From Cognatishimia activa (GTDB lineage Bacteria; Pseudomonadota; Alphaproteobacteria; Rhodobacterales; Rhodobacteraceae), in assembly GCF_001458335.1 (NCBI RefSeq), contig NZ_CYTO01000003.1, positions 1 through 64,000 of the forward strand: a stretch of 64,000 nt of DNA. Direction: 5' to 3'. Position numbers and translations under genes: made by a program. Positions within the stretch are counted from its first letter, which is position 1. Each line of letters starts with the position of its first letter. This document shows, in pieces, positions 35,201-44,017 of the stretch. The notes under the pieces are model-generated. The model had not been told where the DNA came from and searched no databases. It saw only the letters and a program-made list of their open reading frames with translations.

Positions 35201-35260
35201 TTCACCTTTGTAAAAATACTCTGGGGTGAAAGCGCAATCGCGCTGAGGGGCAAAGCCCCT
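35201..35260. repeat. 60-bp intergenic repeat, copy A
   Basis: Matches the reverse complement of 38517-38576 at 56 of 60 bases. It contains TACTCTGGGGTGAAAGCGC and ends with the hairpin AGGGGCAAAGCCCCT. It starts seven bases after the YitT stop codon. Confidence 0.8.
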
Positions 35261-35264
35261 TTGC

Positions 35265-35654
35265 TTACTCCGCGCCAATCAACCCTTGTGCCTTTCGGCG
35301 CTGATGACGGTTATAAATCACGCGCGCAACCACGTGGGTATATCCCCATTTTGCAATTTGATAAATGACCGGCCATCCACCGATACGCGCAGCCAATTTA
35401 TAACGTGGCATCTGAGACCAAAGGGCCAAAAAGGCATCCCAGCCCACGTAAAGCGTCCCTTCATGGATGACGTGAAGCAAACGCGTCGCTTGGTCTTCGG
35501 TGACGCCCCATTCTGACAGGTCGATCTTATTTAAATCTTCAAAACCCAGATTTAACGCTTCGGACTCCGAGTATGCCTCGTAGTGGCACATTTCCGCGCT
35601 GCAGACCGGACAGTCCCCATTATACAAAGCACGGGTTTTTGGGGCAGAAGCCAT
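35265..35654 (-). CDS. DCC1-like thiol-disulfide oxidoreductase family protein
   Basis: A 129-residue protein of the DUF393/DCC type. It opens with TRALYNGDCPVCSAEMCHYE, where the DCPVC segment is the family's CxxC-like redox site. The C-terminal half contains YVGWDAFLALWSQMPRYKLA and ends with a basic helix RVIYNRHQRRKAQG. Predicted thiol-disulfide oxidoreductase of the cytoplasm; substrate unknown. It is convergent with YitT and divergent from the protease gene. Confidence 0.82.
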   Translation of the reverse strand: MASAPKTRALYNGDCPVCSAEMCHYEAYSESEALNLGFEDLNKIDLSEWGVTEDQATRLLHVIHEGTLYVGWDAFLALWSQMPRYKLAARIGGWPVIYQIAKWGYTHVVARVIYNRHQRRKAQGLIGAE

Positions 35655-35816
35655 CTCTATCTCATCACTTACTTGTGACCCTAAGATAGTGCTGTTTCAA
35701 AACGGGTCTAGAGCCCTGTGGCAATCTGACTGTAGGCGAAGGAGGAGAGCAGCCCCTTGCATTGCCGACGGGGGCTAAGCATATCTTTTGGCACGGTGCC
35801 AACAAAAGGACTTTCG

Positions 35817-37199
35817 ATGTTTAGAGCCGCATTTACGTGTCTATTGCTTAGCGTCGCAACGCTGGGTTTTGCTGAAACCCGCGTGCCCCAAAACCAGCAA
35901 GAAATCCAGCTGGGTTTCGCACCGCTGGTCAAGCAAACCGGACCGGCAGTTGTGAACATCTACGCGAAGCGTGTCGTCGAAGTGCGCGAAAGCCCGTTTA
36001 GCGGCGATCCATTCTTTCAAAACCTGTTTCGGGATTTTGGCACTGCAAGGCCACGGGTGCAGAACTCCCTCGGGTCCGGGGTGATCCTTTCCTCAGACGG
36101 TATTGTTGTCTCCAACTACCACGTGGTTGGTATGGCGACGGACATTCGTGTTGTGCTGAATGATCGGCGCGAGTTTACGGCTCAGGTTCTTTTGTCTGAT
36201 GAGGCCAATGACTTGGCAATCTTGCAGTTGGATGACCCAGAAGACATGCCGCATCTGCCATTGCGTGACAGTGATAGCGTCGAGGTGGGGGAGCTTGTGC
36301 TGGCCATCGGCAATCCCTTCGGTGTCGGGCAGACCGTTTCGAGCGGCATCGTTTCGGGCCTCGCGCGCACCGGCGCGGCCGCAGGGACCGGGCAGGGCTA
36401 TTTCATTCAGACCGACGCACCAATCAATCCGGGCAACTCCGGCGGTGCGTTGATCGACGTGAATGGAGACCTGATCGGGATCAATACGCGTATCTTGACC
36501 CGTTCTGGCGGCAGTAATGGTATTGGTTTTGCTATCCCCGCCAACCTCGTCGCCGCCTTTGTGGAACAGGCGAAAGCGGGAAATGACCGATTTGAAAAGC
36601 CATGGGCTGGTGCATCGGGACAGCCAGTAGATGCTGATATTGCCGAGAGCCTTGGACTGGATCGGCCGGGCGGCATTTTGATTTCCGACCTTCATCCAGC
36701 AAGCCCATTTTTGGCGGCCGGGATCAACCCCGGCGACGTCATCCTGGCGGTAGACGGGCAGCCGGTTACCAACGGAGCGGAGATGATTTTCCGCATGTCT
36801 GTCGCGGGACTTGGCGGCACAGCTGAAATGGCGGGCATCCTCAGCGGTAAGCCGGGCGCGATTGACGTTGCTCTAATAGCGCCGCCAAACAGTCCTGATC
36901 GTGAGACTATTGAGACCTCGGAACAAACGGTTTTGCCGCGCATGACCGTGTCGCGCGTGAACCCGGCTTTGATCGCTGAAATCGGATTGGCGCTCAACGC
37001 AGAAGGTGTTGTGGTCGAAAGCCCAGGAGATCTAGGTGCGCGGGTCGGGTTGCGCGCTGGCGACATTATTCTTCAGATCAACGAAGACGTCATCGAGAGA
37101 ACATCTGACGTCGAAGCTGCGCTTCGCGAGGTGCCACGTCGTGTCAGCATTTTGGTGCAACGGGGATCGCGTCGGGTGAATTTGCGCTTTAGACTGTAA
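35817..37199 (+). CDS. DegP/DegQ-type periplasmic serine protease
   Basis: A 460-residue HtrA-family protease and chaperone. A signal peptide occupies about residues 1-19. The trypsin-like domain has the complete triad: His102 in SNYHVVG, Asp132 in NDLAILQL and Ser208 in GNSGGAL. Two PDZ domains follow (about residues 265-360 and 390-455). It degrades misfolded periplasmic proteins. AAAAGGA precedes the ATG at 35817. Only two bases separate its stop codon from rarA, so the two are cotranscribed. Confidence 0.9.
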   Translation: MFRAAFTCLLLSVATLGFAETRVPQNQQEIQLGFAPLVKQTGPAVVNIYAKRVVEVRESPFSGDPFFQNLFRDFGTARPRVQNSLGSGVILSSDGIVVSNYHVVGMATDIRVVLNDRREFTAQVLLSDEANDLAILQLDDPEDMPHLPLRDSDSVEVGELVLAIGNPFGVGQTVSSGIVSGLARTGAAAGTGQGYFIQTDAPINPGNSGGALIDVNGDLIGINTRILTRSGGSNGIGFAIPANLVAAFVEQAKAGNDRFEKPWAGASGQPVDADIAESLGLDRPGGILISDLHPASPFLAAGINPGDVILAVDGQPVTNGAEMIFRMSVAGLGGTAEMAGILSGKPGAIDVALIAPPNSPDRETIETSEQTVLPRMTVSRVNPALIAEIGLALNAEGVVVESPGDLGARVGLRAGDIILQINEDVIERTSDVEAALREVPRRVSILVQRGSRRVNLRFRL

Positions 37200-37201
37200 A
37201 C

Positions 37202-38518
37202 ATGTCTGATTTGTTCGCGGATTCTGCGCCGCTACCCCTTGCACAAAACGCGCCGCGCCCGCTTGCGGATCGGTTGCGGCCTCAGTCTCTTGGCGATGTG
37301 ATTGGCCAATCCCAAGTTTTGGGACCCGAGGCTCCGTTGGGCGTGATGTTGTCATCCGGTTCTCTGAGCTCGCTCATTTTCTGGGGGCCGCCCGGTGTGG
37401 GTAAAACCACCATTGCGCGGCTTTTGGCGCAAGAAACCGATCTGCATTTTGTGCAAATCAGCGCGATTTTCACTGGGATTCCCGACCTGAAGAAGGTTTT
37501 TGAAGCAGCAAAAATTCGGCGTCAGAATGGGCAGGGCACATTGCTTTTCGTGGACGAGATCCATCGGTTCAACAAAGCCCAGCAGGATGGTTTTCTGCCC
37601 CATATGGAAGACGGCACGATCTTGCTGGTTGGGGCGACAACGGAAAACCCGAGCTTTGAGCTGAATGCCGCTGTCTTGAGCCGCGCGCAGGTTTTGGTGC
37701 TAGAGCGTCTTGGTCCCGAAGATCTGGAACGTTTGGCAAAACGGGCAGAAGGTGAACTGGGTGTCTCACTGCCGCTTGATGATGGTGCACGTACGGCGCT
37801 GCTTGAGATGGCTGATGGGGATGGCCGAGCGCTGCTCAACCTCATCGAACAAGTGGCTGCTTGGAAAGTCGACGCGCCACTGACTGCGGATCAACTGTCA
37901 GGGCGCTTGATGAAGCGGGCGGCGAAATACGACAAATCCGGCGAAGAGCATTACAATCTGATTTCTGCCTTGCATAAGTCTGTGCGCGGGTCTGATCCGG
38001 ATGCGGCGCTTTATTGGTTTGCGCGTATGTTAGAGGGAGGCGAAGACCCCCGCTTTCTGGCCCGACGTTTGACACGTATGGCGGTGGAAGACATCGGACT
38101 AGCCGACCCACAGGCACAGGCGGGTTGTTTGCAAAGCTGGGAAACCTATGAACGGCTTGGCTCGCCAGAAGGCGAACTCGCGCTAGCTCAGGCAGTGGTC
38201 TATGTGGCATTGGCTCCGAAATCCAATGCGGTTTACGCAGCCTACAAGGCAGCGCGGCGGGGGGCGAAGAAAACCGGGTCCGAGATGCCTCCGAAACACA
38301 TCCTAAATGCGCCAACGCGGTTGATGGAGGATCAGGGCTATGGCGCGGGCTATGCCTATGATCATGACGCAGAAGATGGGTTTTCTGGGCAGAATTATTT
38401 TCCCGATAGCATGAAGCGTCCAGATTACTACACACCTGTTGAACGCGGGTTTGAGCGGGACCTCAAAAAGCGCGTTGAGTATTTTGCGAAACTGCGCGCG
38501 AAAAGGTCGGGTAGTTAG
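37202..38518 (+). CDS. rarA: Replication-associated recombination protein A
   Basis: A 438-residue AAA+ ATPase (RarA/MgsA, relative of eukaryotic WRNIP1) acting at stalled replication forks. The Walker A motif GPPGVGKTT is at residues 62-70, the Walker [11 protein letters not shown] at about residues 117-126, and the sensor 1 region is [14 protein letters not shown]. The C-terminal tetramerisation part ([20 protein letters not shown]) is complete. The stop codon abuts repeat copy B. Confidence 0.95.
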   Translation: MSDLFADSAPLPLAQNAPRPLADRLRPQSLGDVIGQSQVLGPEAPLGVMLSSGSLSSLIFWGPPGVGKTTIARLLAQETDLHFVQISAIFTGIPDLKKVFEAAKIRRQNGQGTLLFVDEIHRFNKAQQDGFLPHMEDGTILLVGATTENPSFELNAAVLSRAQVLVLERLGPEDLERLAKRAEGELGVSLPLDDGARTALLEMADGDGRALLNLIEQVAAWKVDAPLTADQLSGRLMKRAAKYDKSGEEHYNLISALHKSVRGSDPDAALYWFARMLEGGEDPRFLARRLTRMAVEDIGLADPQAQAGCLQSWETYERLGSPEGELALAQAVVYVALAPKSNAVYAAYKAARRGAKKTGSEMPPKHILNAPTRLMEDQGYGAGYAYDHDAEDGFSGQNYFPDSMKRPDYYTPVERGFERDLKKRVEYFAKLRAKRSGS

Positions 38519-38576
38519 GGGCTTTGCCCCTCAGCGCTGTCGCGCTTTCACCCCAGAGTATTTTAACAAAGGTGAA
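38517..38576. repeat. 60-bp intergenic repeat, copy B (inverted)
   Basis: Reverse complement of 35201-35260 with four differences. The hairpin AGGGGCTTTGCCCCT touches the rarA stop codon and may act in termination. A second stem AGCGC/GCGCT lies inside. The arrangement between rarA and crcB suggests a mobile or recombinogenic small element. Confidence 0.8.
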
Positions 38577-38627
38577 TGGGAGGCTGTTGCGCTTGACAAA
38601 GGGGCAGGGGCGGGTGAGAGGCAGCCG

Positions 38628-39005
38628 ATGTTTTTAAACCTGATATATGTGGCCTTTGGCGGCGCTTTGGGCGCGGTTTTGCGGTATCTGACCGGGCTGG
38701 GCGTTGTGCGTCTGGTGGGGGCGGGTTTCCCAATGGGCGTGATCACCGTGAATGTTATCGGGTCTTTTTTGATGGGTGTTTTTGTTGTGATGGCCGCCAA
38801 ACGCGGTTTGACCCATTTGAGTCCCTTGGTGATGACCGGGTTCTTGGGTGGATTTACGACGTTTTCGGCATTCTCGCTTGAGACTGTTACGCTGTTTGAG
38901 CGTGGCCAGACTGGAGCAGCGGTGGCATATATTTTGATTTCGGTTATCGGCTCAATTGCAGCTTTGGCGCTGGGCCTTTGGGTTGCACGGGGGATGTTCG
39001 CATGA
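38628..39005 (+). CDS. crcB: Fluoride ion channel CrcB/Fluc
   Basis: A 125-residue, four-helix membrane protein that works as an antiparallel dimer to let fluoride out of the cell. LIYVAFGGALGAVLRYL at the N-terminus, PMGVITVNVIGSFLMG and GFLGGFTTFSAFSLE (the phenylalanine box) are diagnostic. The ATG at 38628 gives the family length. No fluoride riboswitch is seen upstream; the 60-bp repeat is there instead. It overlaps the next gene by four bases. Confidence 0.93.
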   Translation: MFLNLIYVAFGGALGAVLRYLTGLGVVRLVGAGFPMGVITVNVIGSFLMGVFVVMAAKRGLTHLSPLVMTGFLGGFTTFSAFSLETVTLFERGQTGAAVAYILISVIGSIAALALGLWVARGMFA

Positions 39006-40048
39006 GTGGTGTACAAAATTTGACTGTGTCCGCTGATGACGCAGACATGCGCTTGGACCGTTGGCTGAAGATGACGTTTCCGCAGCTTAATCAAATCCGC
39101 ATTGAGAAGATGTGCCGCAAAGGCGAGTTGCGCGTTGATGGTGGGCGTGTGAAACCGGCGACGCGACTTTCCGAAGGCCAAAACGTGCGCGTGCCACCTT
39201 TGCCAGATAAAGCGCCTGAGCCAAAGCCGCGCGGCGCAGTGCACATCTCTGCCGCAGATGAAAAGATGATCCGGTCCTGTGTGATCTACCGGGATGATCA
39301 CATTATCATTTTGAACAAACCGGGGGGGCTGCCGACCAAAGGGGGCAGTAAACAGACCCGCCACGTGGATGGGCTAAGCGAAGCGCTGAAGTTTGGCTAT
39401 GAAGAAAAACCACGCCTAGTGCATCGGTTGGACAAAGATACCTCGGGTGTTTTGGTATTGGCCCGCAGCCGCAAGATGGCATCAGAGTTGACCACTGCTT
39501 TCCGCCACCATGCGACGCGTAAGATCTATTGGGCAGTCGTGGCCGGCGTTCCCACGCCATATCTTGGTGAGATCAAGTACGGTTTGGTGAAAGCTGCGGG
39601 TCACGGGAAGCGCGGTGAAGGCGAAAAGATGCTGGCGGTGCATCCGCGCGACGTGTCGTCTACACCCGGTGCGAAACGGGCGATCACCCAATACGCAACG
39701 CTCTACCGGGTCGCGAGCCGCGCTTCTTGGGTGGCGATGGAGCCGATTACGGGCCGCACCCACCAGCTGCGGGCGCATATGGCTGAGATCGGTCACCCGA
39801 TCATTGGCGATGGCAAATACGGTGGCTCTGGGCAAGAGAACTTGGGTGATGGCTGGGGGGCGCAGCTTGGGGGGATTATCTCCAAGAAGCTGCACCTGCA
39901 TGCGCGCACCATCAGCTTTGAGCACCCGGTGAGTAAACAAATTCTGACCGTGCATGCGCCATTGCCGGAGCATATTGCGCATACATTTGAGACCTTTGAC
40001 TGGACCCCGGATATGGCCGCGGAAGATCCGTTTGAGGAGCTGCAATGA
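39002..40048 (+). CDS. rluC: RluC/RluD-family pseudouridine synthase
   Basis: A 348-residue enzyme that isomerises uridines in 23S rRNA. An S4 RNA-binding domain (MRLDRWLKMTFPQLNQIRIE, about residues 16-35) precedes the catalytic domain, whose motif II RLVHRLDKDTSGVLVLARSR holds the catalytic aspartate. GRTHQLRAHMAEIGHPIIGD is the second conserved block. The S4 domain and order fit RluC, but RluD-type activity cannot be excluded. The ATG overlaps the crcB stop codon and its own stop overlaps the HAD gene by four bases. Confidence 0.85.
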   Translation: MSGVQNLTVSADDADMRLDRWLKMTFPQLNQIRIEKMCRKGELRVDGGRVKPATRLSEGQNVRVPPLPDKAPEPKPRGAVHISAADEKMIRSCVIYRDDHIIILNKPGGLPTKGGSKQTRHVDGLSEALKFGYEEKPRLVHRLDKDTSGVLVLARSRKMASELTTAFRHHATRKIYWAVVAGVPTPYLGEIKYGLVKAAGHGKRGEGEKMLAVHPRDVSSTPGAKRAITQYATLYRVASRASWVAMEPITGRTHQLRAHMAEIGHPIIGDGKYGGSGQENLGDGWGAQLGGIISKKLHLHARTISFEHPVSKQILTVHAPLPEHIAHTFETFDWTPDMAAEDPFEELQ

Positions 40049-40716
40049 GCGATTTGAAGCTCGTTGTCTTTGATGTAGACGGCACGCTTATCGACAGTCA
40101 GGGACTGATCATGGCCGCGATGACTCTAGGCTTTGAAACGCAGGGTCTTGCTGCCCCAGCTCGTGAAGACGTGCTACCGTTGGTCGGTCTTTCCCTTGAA
40201 ATCATCATGCCGCGATTGGCTTCAGCTCAATCGCCAGCAGTCCATGCCGAGCTGGTGGATGGGTACAAAAATGCCTTCATGGAGCTGCGCAAACGCGGCA
40301 CACCGCAAGATGATATGCCGCTTTTTGATGGCGCTTTGGCTGCCGTTTCAGGGCTGCATGCGCAGCCTGAAACCCTGCTGGGGATCGCGACCGGGAAGTC
40401 CCGTCGTGGATTGGACAAAGTGCTTCAAGCCTACGACATGGAACGGTACTTTTTCACGCAGCAAGTGGCAGATCACCATCCGTCGAAACCACATCCCTCA
40501 ATGCTGTCAGCATGCCTTGCGGATACAGGCGTGTCCGCTGATCAAGCGGTGATGATTGGCGACACCAGCTTTGACATGGACATGGCGAAGGCCGCCGGCT
40601 TTAAGGCAATCGGCGTCAGCTGGGGCTATCATGATCGAAATGAGCTGGCGGCAGCGGATATAGTGATCGATCGCTTTACTGACTTAGAAAACGCACTCGA
40701 AGAACTTTGGAGGTAG
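40045..40716 (+). CDS. HAD-superfamily hydrolase (phosphoglycolate phosphatase-like)
   Basis: A 223-residue phosphatase. Motif I VVFDVDGTLIDSQ (residues about 7-19) holds the nucleophile aspartate, motif II lies at GIATGKS, motif III lysine in HHPSKPHPSM and motif IV GDTSFDMDMAKAAG. The helical cap is of subclass IA. Likely substrates are phosphoglycolate or nucleotides. It is coupled by four-base overlap to the pseudouridine synthase. Confidence 0.87.
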   Translation: MSDLKLVVFDVDGTLIDSQGLIMAAMTLGFETQGLAAPAREDVLPLVGLSLEIIMPRLASAQSPAVHAELVDGYKNAFMELRKRGTPQDDMPLFDGALAAVSGLHAQPETLLGIATGKSRRGLDKVLQAYDMERYFFTQQVADHHPSKPHPSMLSACLADTGVSADQAVMIGDTSFDMDMAKAAGFKAIGVSWGYHDRNELAAADIVIDRFTDLENALEELWR

Positions 40717-40720
40717 TCCC

Positions 40721-41434
40721 ATGGCGGGCTGGAACACGAAGAAGAAATTCTGGAAAGACGCCACGGTTTCGGAAACTGAGGCTGGTTTTGCCGTTCTGCT
40801 AGATGGCCGTGGGTTGAAAACGCCTGCAAAGACACCGGTTGTGGCGCCGACAAAAGCAATTGCAGACGCCATTGCAGCAGAGTGGGATGCGCAAGTCGAC
40901 GAAATTGATCCTTTGTCTATGCCTGTCACGCGTTGGGTCAATGCGGCCCTTGATAAGGTGGCTTTGCAGCATGCAGAGGTTGCTGACATGTTGGCGGAAT
41001 ATGGCGGTACAGACTTGCTATGCTACCGAGCCGACAACCCTCAGGAACTGGCGCAGCGTCAGGCAGAGTTGTGGGATCCAATTCTAGATTGGGCTGCCGA
41101 TACGCTTGATGCGCGGCTGATCCCGGTGCAAGGGGTCATGTTCCAGACTCAGGATGCGAACACGTTAGAGCGTTTGCGCCAGCGCACTCATCGCTTTTCT
41201 AATTTTGAGTTGGCGGCTTTTCATGACCTTGTGTCGCTTTCTGGTTCGCTGATTCTCGGGTTTGCAGCAGTGGAAAAATTGAGACCAAATGAAGAGCTTT
41301 GGTCCCTGTCTCGTTTGGACGAACGCTGGCAAGAAGAACAATGGGGGCGCGATGACGAAGCCCATGAGCTTGCAGAAATAAAGAAAGCGGCGTTCTTACA
41401 AGCACAAAAAAACTTTGAATTATGCCGTGTTTAA
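40721..41434 (+). CDS. ATP12-family F1-ATPase assembly chaperone
   Basis: A 237-residue protein matching the ATP12 family, which in mitochondria binds the free alpha subunit of F1-ATPase; alphaproteobacteria retain it. Characteristic parts are WKDATVSETEAGFAVLLDGR, PTKAIADAIAAEWDAQVDEI and DPLSMPVTRWVNAALDKV. It follows the HAD gene by four bases and ends the plus-strand run begun at the protease gene. Confidence 0.88.
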   Translation: MAGWNTKKKFWKDATVSETEAGFAVLLDGRGLKTPAKTPVVAPTKAIADAIAAEWDAQVDEIDPLSMPVTRWVNAALDKVALQHAEVADMLAEYGGTDLLCYRADNPQELAQRQAELWDPILDWAADTLDARLIPVQGVMFQTQDANTLERLRQRTHRFSNFELAAFHDLVSLSGSLILGFAAVEKLRPNEELWSLSRLDERWQEEQWGRDDEAHELAEIKKAAFLQAQKNFELCRV

Positions 41435-41481
41435 AGCTGCTTAGATCAATTTGAGAGCTAAAATTTTGGCAAATTAAATTA

Positions 41482-41502
41482 TTGATCAAATTCGGTGATC
41501 AA
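41482..41502. promoter_or_regulatory. Inverted repeat upstream of bztA
   Basis: TTGATCA and TGATCAA, exact 7-base arms seven bases apart, followed five bases later by a TTGACC that could be a -35 element (41507-41512). It is positioned like an operator or activator site. The -10 region is not clear. Confidence 0.45.
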
Positions 41503-41641
41503 GCCCTTGACCTTTCTAGATGATTCAAACCAAACTTACCTCACCGATCGGTAAAGTTTCCTATCGGCTACAAAAAATGACCGATTGCTTGTGAGATCGG
41601 TGCCTTGCCGCAAAAAAGCGGCAACTCAGGAAGAGGTAAAA

Positions 41642-42658
41642 ATGAAAAAATCCGTAATTTTTGGCGCAGCTGCAATCGCATCTGTGTCTGCTATGGCTGC
41701 TGCAGCTGGCACGCTGGATGACGTAAAAGCGCGCGGCAAGATCAACTGTGGTGTGACTGAAGGTACGCTGGGGTTCTCCTCTCGTGACTCTACAGGTCGC
41801 CACCAAGGTTTCGACGTTGAGTTCTGCCGCGCACTGGGCGCAGCGATCTTTGACGACGCTGATGCCGTTGAATACGTAGAACTGTCCTCCAAGAACCGCT
41901 TCACAGCGCTGTCTGCGGGCCAGGTTGACGTTCTGTATCGTACAACCACATGGACTTTCTCTCGTGACGTTGACCTGAAGACATCCTTCGTCGGTATCAA
42001 CTACTACGACGGTCAGGGCTTCATGGTTCCAAAAGAACTGGGTGTTGCATCCGCGAAAGAACTGGAAGGCGCGACCGTTTGTATCGAAACCGGTACAACA
42101 ACCGAGCTGAACCTGGCGGACTTCTTCCGTGCAAACAGCATGGAATACACGCCACTTCCAGTGGGCGGCACAACAGAAGCGAAAGCGCTGTTTGAAGAAG
42201 GTGCTTGCGACGTTTACACAACTGACGCATCCGCGTTGGCTGGCGTTCGTGCGTCTTTGAAAGACCCATCCGCATATCTCATTCTGCCAGAAATCGTATC
42301 TAAAGAGCCGCTTGGCCCAACAGTACGTCACGGCGACAACGAGTGGGAAGACGTGGTTCGTTGGACACAGAACTCTCTGGTTGCAGCGGAAGAGCTGGGT
42401 GTGACATCTGCAAACGTTGCTGAGCTGGCAGCGGGTACAGATAACCCATCCATCAACCGTATGCTGGGTGCCGAAGGCAACCTCTGCGAAATGCTGACAC
42501 TCGCACCTGATTGCTTCGTGAAAGCAATTGCTGCGACAGGCAACTACGGTGAAATCTTCGAGAAAACCATCGGTGAAAGCACCCCAATCGGTCTGGCACG
42601 CGGTCTGAACGCGCTGTGGACTGAAGGCGGCCTGCAGTATTCCCCACCGTTCCGGTAA
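41642..42658 (+). CDS. bztA: Glutamate/glutamine/aspartate/asparagine-binding protein
   Basis: A 338-residue periplasmic solute-binding protein with signal peptide MKKSVIFGAAAIASVSAMAA. GTLDDVKARGKINCGVTEGT and GFDVEFCRALGAAIF are typical of the BztA/AapJ group. It captures acidic amino acids and their amides for the permease encoded downstream. GAGGT precedes the ATG. Codon use is as strongly biased as in the ribosomal genes, pointing to very high expression. A terminator-like hairpin separates it from bztB. Confidence 0.92.
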   Translation: MKKSVIFGAAAIASVSAMAAAAGTLDDVKARGKINCGVTEGTLGFSSRDSTGRHQGFDVEFCRALGAAIFDDADAVEYVELSSKNRFTALSAGQVDVLYRTTTWTFSRDVDLKTSFVGINYYDGQGFMVPKELGVASAKELEGATVCIETGTTTELNLADFFRANSMEYTPLPVGGTTEAKALFEEGACDVYTTDASALAGVRASLKDPSAYLILPEIVSKEPLGPTVRHGDNEWEDVVRWTQNSLVAAEELGVTSANVAELAAGTDNPSINRMLGAEGNLCEMLTLAPDCFVKAIAATGNYGEIFEKTIGESTPIGLARGLNALWTEGGLQYSPPFR

Positions 42659-42670
42659 GTTTATCAATAC

Positions 42671-42699
42671 AAAGGGGCGCTTAATGCGCCCCTTTGCTT
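42671..42699 (+). terminator. Partial terminator between bztA and bztB
   Basis: Ten-base stem AAAGGGGCGC / GCGCCCCTTT with a TTAAT loop and a short T-rich tail. Such hairpins after the binding-protein gene reduce permease expression relative to the binding protein. Confidence 0.75.
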
Positions 42700-42765
42700 A
42701 TCTACTCGTTTGCAAAGAAACGAGTTCATAAAACGTCCCTCAGAAGGACGTTACGGGGATTATCA

Positions 42766-44016
42766 ATGTCAGATACTGTTGCACCAAAAGAGGCTTTCCG
42801 CCTCAGTATGCTGCTATATGACTCCCGCTATCGCGGGATCACGATCCAGGTTTTTGTTCTACTCTTAGTTCTGAGTGCTATCTTCTGGCTCGCCAATAAC
42901 GCAGTTCAAAACCTCGCCGCATTGGGCAAACCTTTGCGCTTCGATTTCCTAGGCCAAACCGCGAGCTACGATATCTCGCAGCGCCTGATCGAATATAAGT
43001 CCACCGATACCCACGGCCGTGCGGTTTTGGTTGGCCTACTTAACACGTTGCTTGTGGCCTTTATGGGCTGTGTCGCTGCCACCATCCTTGGTGTGATCGG
43101 CGGCGTTTTGCGTCTGTCCAACAACTGGTTGGTGTCGCGCCTTGTGGCCGCCTATGTGGAAATCTTCCGCAACGTGCCGGTGTTGCTGTGGATTTACGTT
43201 TGTATGTTCACCCTAACAGCGATTGCGCCGCAGCCGCGTGAGTTCCGGGGCGACAACGCAAACGCGTCCATGTTGCTGAACGACTCTGTCGCGGTCACAA
43301 ACCGCGGGATCTACTTCCCAGAGCCGCTTTTCAGTCGTCCACTGGGGGATATCGATATCGGTATCTTCAAGATCAGCATCGAGCTGTTGGTGCTTCTGGG
43401 TGTGTTGGTTGCAGGTATCTACGCAGGCCGTTGGAACAACAAACGTGCCAACGCCATTCAGGTGCAAACCGGTGACCGTCCTGCAACTGCCATCGTAAAC
43501 GCACTTATGATCATCGTGCCAATTCTGGCAGTGCTGATCGCGCTTGGCTTCCACGTGGGCAAACCAGAACTCAAAGGCTTTAACTTCAAAGGCGGCATCA
43601 ACATGAGCGCCCCTCTGATCGGTCTTTGGTTGGGTCTGACCCTTTACACCACCACCTATATTATCGAAGCGGTGCGCTCCGGTATTCAGGCGGTGAGCAA
43701 AGGGCAATCTGAAGCGGCGTTTGCTTTGGGTCTGCGTCCAGGTCGGACCATGAGCCTGGTGATCCTACCGCAAGCGATGCGGGTGATCATTCCGCAGCTT
43801 ATTTCTCAGTACTTGAACCTCACGAAAAACTCCTCGCTTGCGATTGCGATTGGTTACATGGATTTGGTGTCCACTTTGGGCGGCATCACCTTGAACCAGA
43901 CCGGTCGTGAGATGGAGTCGATCCTGATGCTGATGGCCATCTACCTCGCGATCTCTCTGACGATCTCGACTGCGATGAACTGGTACAACAACAAAGTAAA
44001 GCTGACGGAGCGGTAA
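42766..44016 (+). CDS. bztB: Amino acid ABC transporter permease BztB
   Basis: A 416-residue inner-membrane subunit with about eight helices. The C-terminal EAA loop reads EAAFALGLRPGRTMSLVILP, where it contacts the ATPase. The long insertion between helices (about residues 160-270) is usual for BztB/AapQ. An ATG at 42766 gives the normal N-terminus SDTVAPKEAFRLSMLLYDS. Confidence 0.92.
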   Translation: MSDTVAPKEAFRLSMLLYDSRYRGITIQVFVLLLVLSAIFWLANNAVQNLAALGKPLRFDFLGQTASYDISQRLIEYKSTDTHGRAVLVGLLNTLLVAFMGCVAATILGVIGGVLRLSNNWLVSRLVAAYVEIFRNVPVLLWIYVCMFTLTAIAPQPREFRGDNANASMLLNDSVAVTNRGIYFPEPLFSRPLGDIDIGIFKISIELLVLLGVLVAGIYAGRWNNKRANAIQVQTGDRPATAIVNALMIIVPILAVLIALGFHVGKPELKGFNFKGGINMSAPLIGLWLGLTLYTTTYIIEAVRSGIQAVSKGQSEAAFALGLRPGRTMSLVILPQAMRVIIPQLISQYLNLTKNSSLAIAIGYMDLVSTLGGITLNQTGREMESILMLMAIYLAISLTISTAMNWYNNKVKLTER

Positions 44017-44017
44017 T

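Noticed and set aside
38519-38627. Possible fluoride riboswitch ahead of crcB
   Set aside because: The conserved pseudoknot sequences of the crcB motif are not present; the space is mostly the 60-bp repeat.
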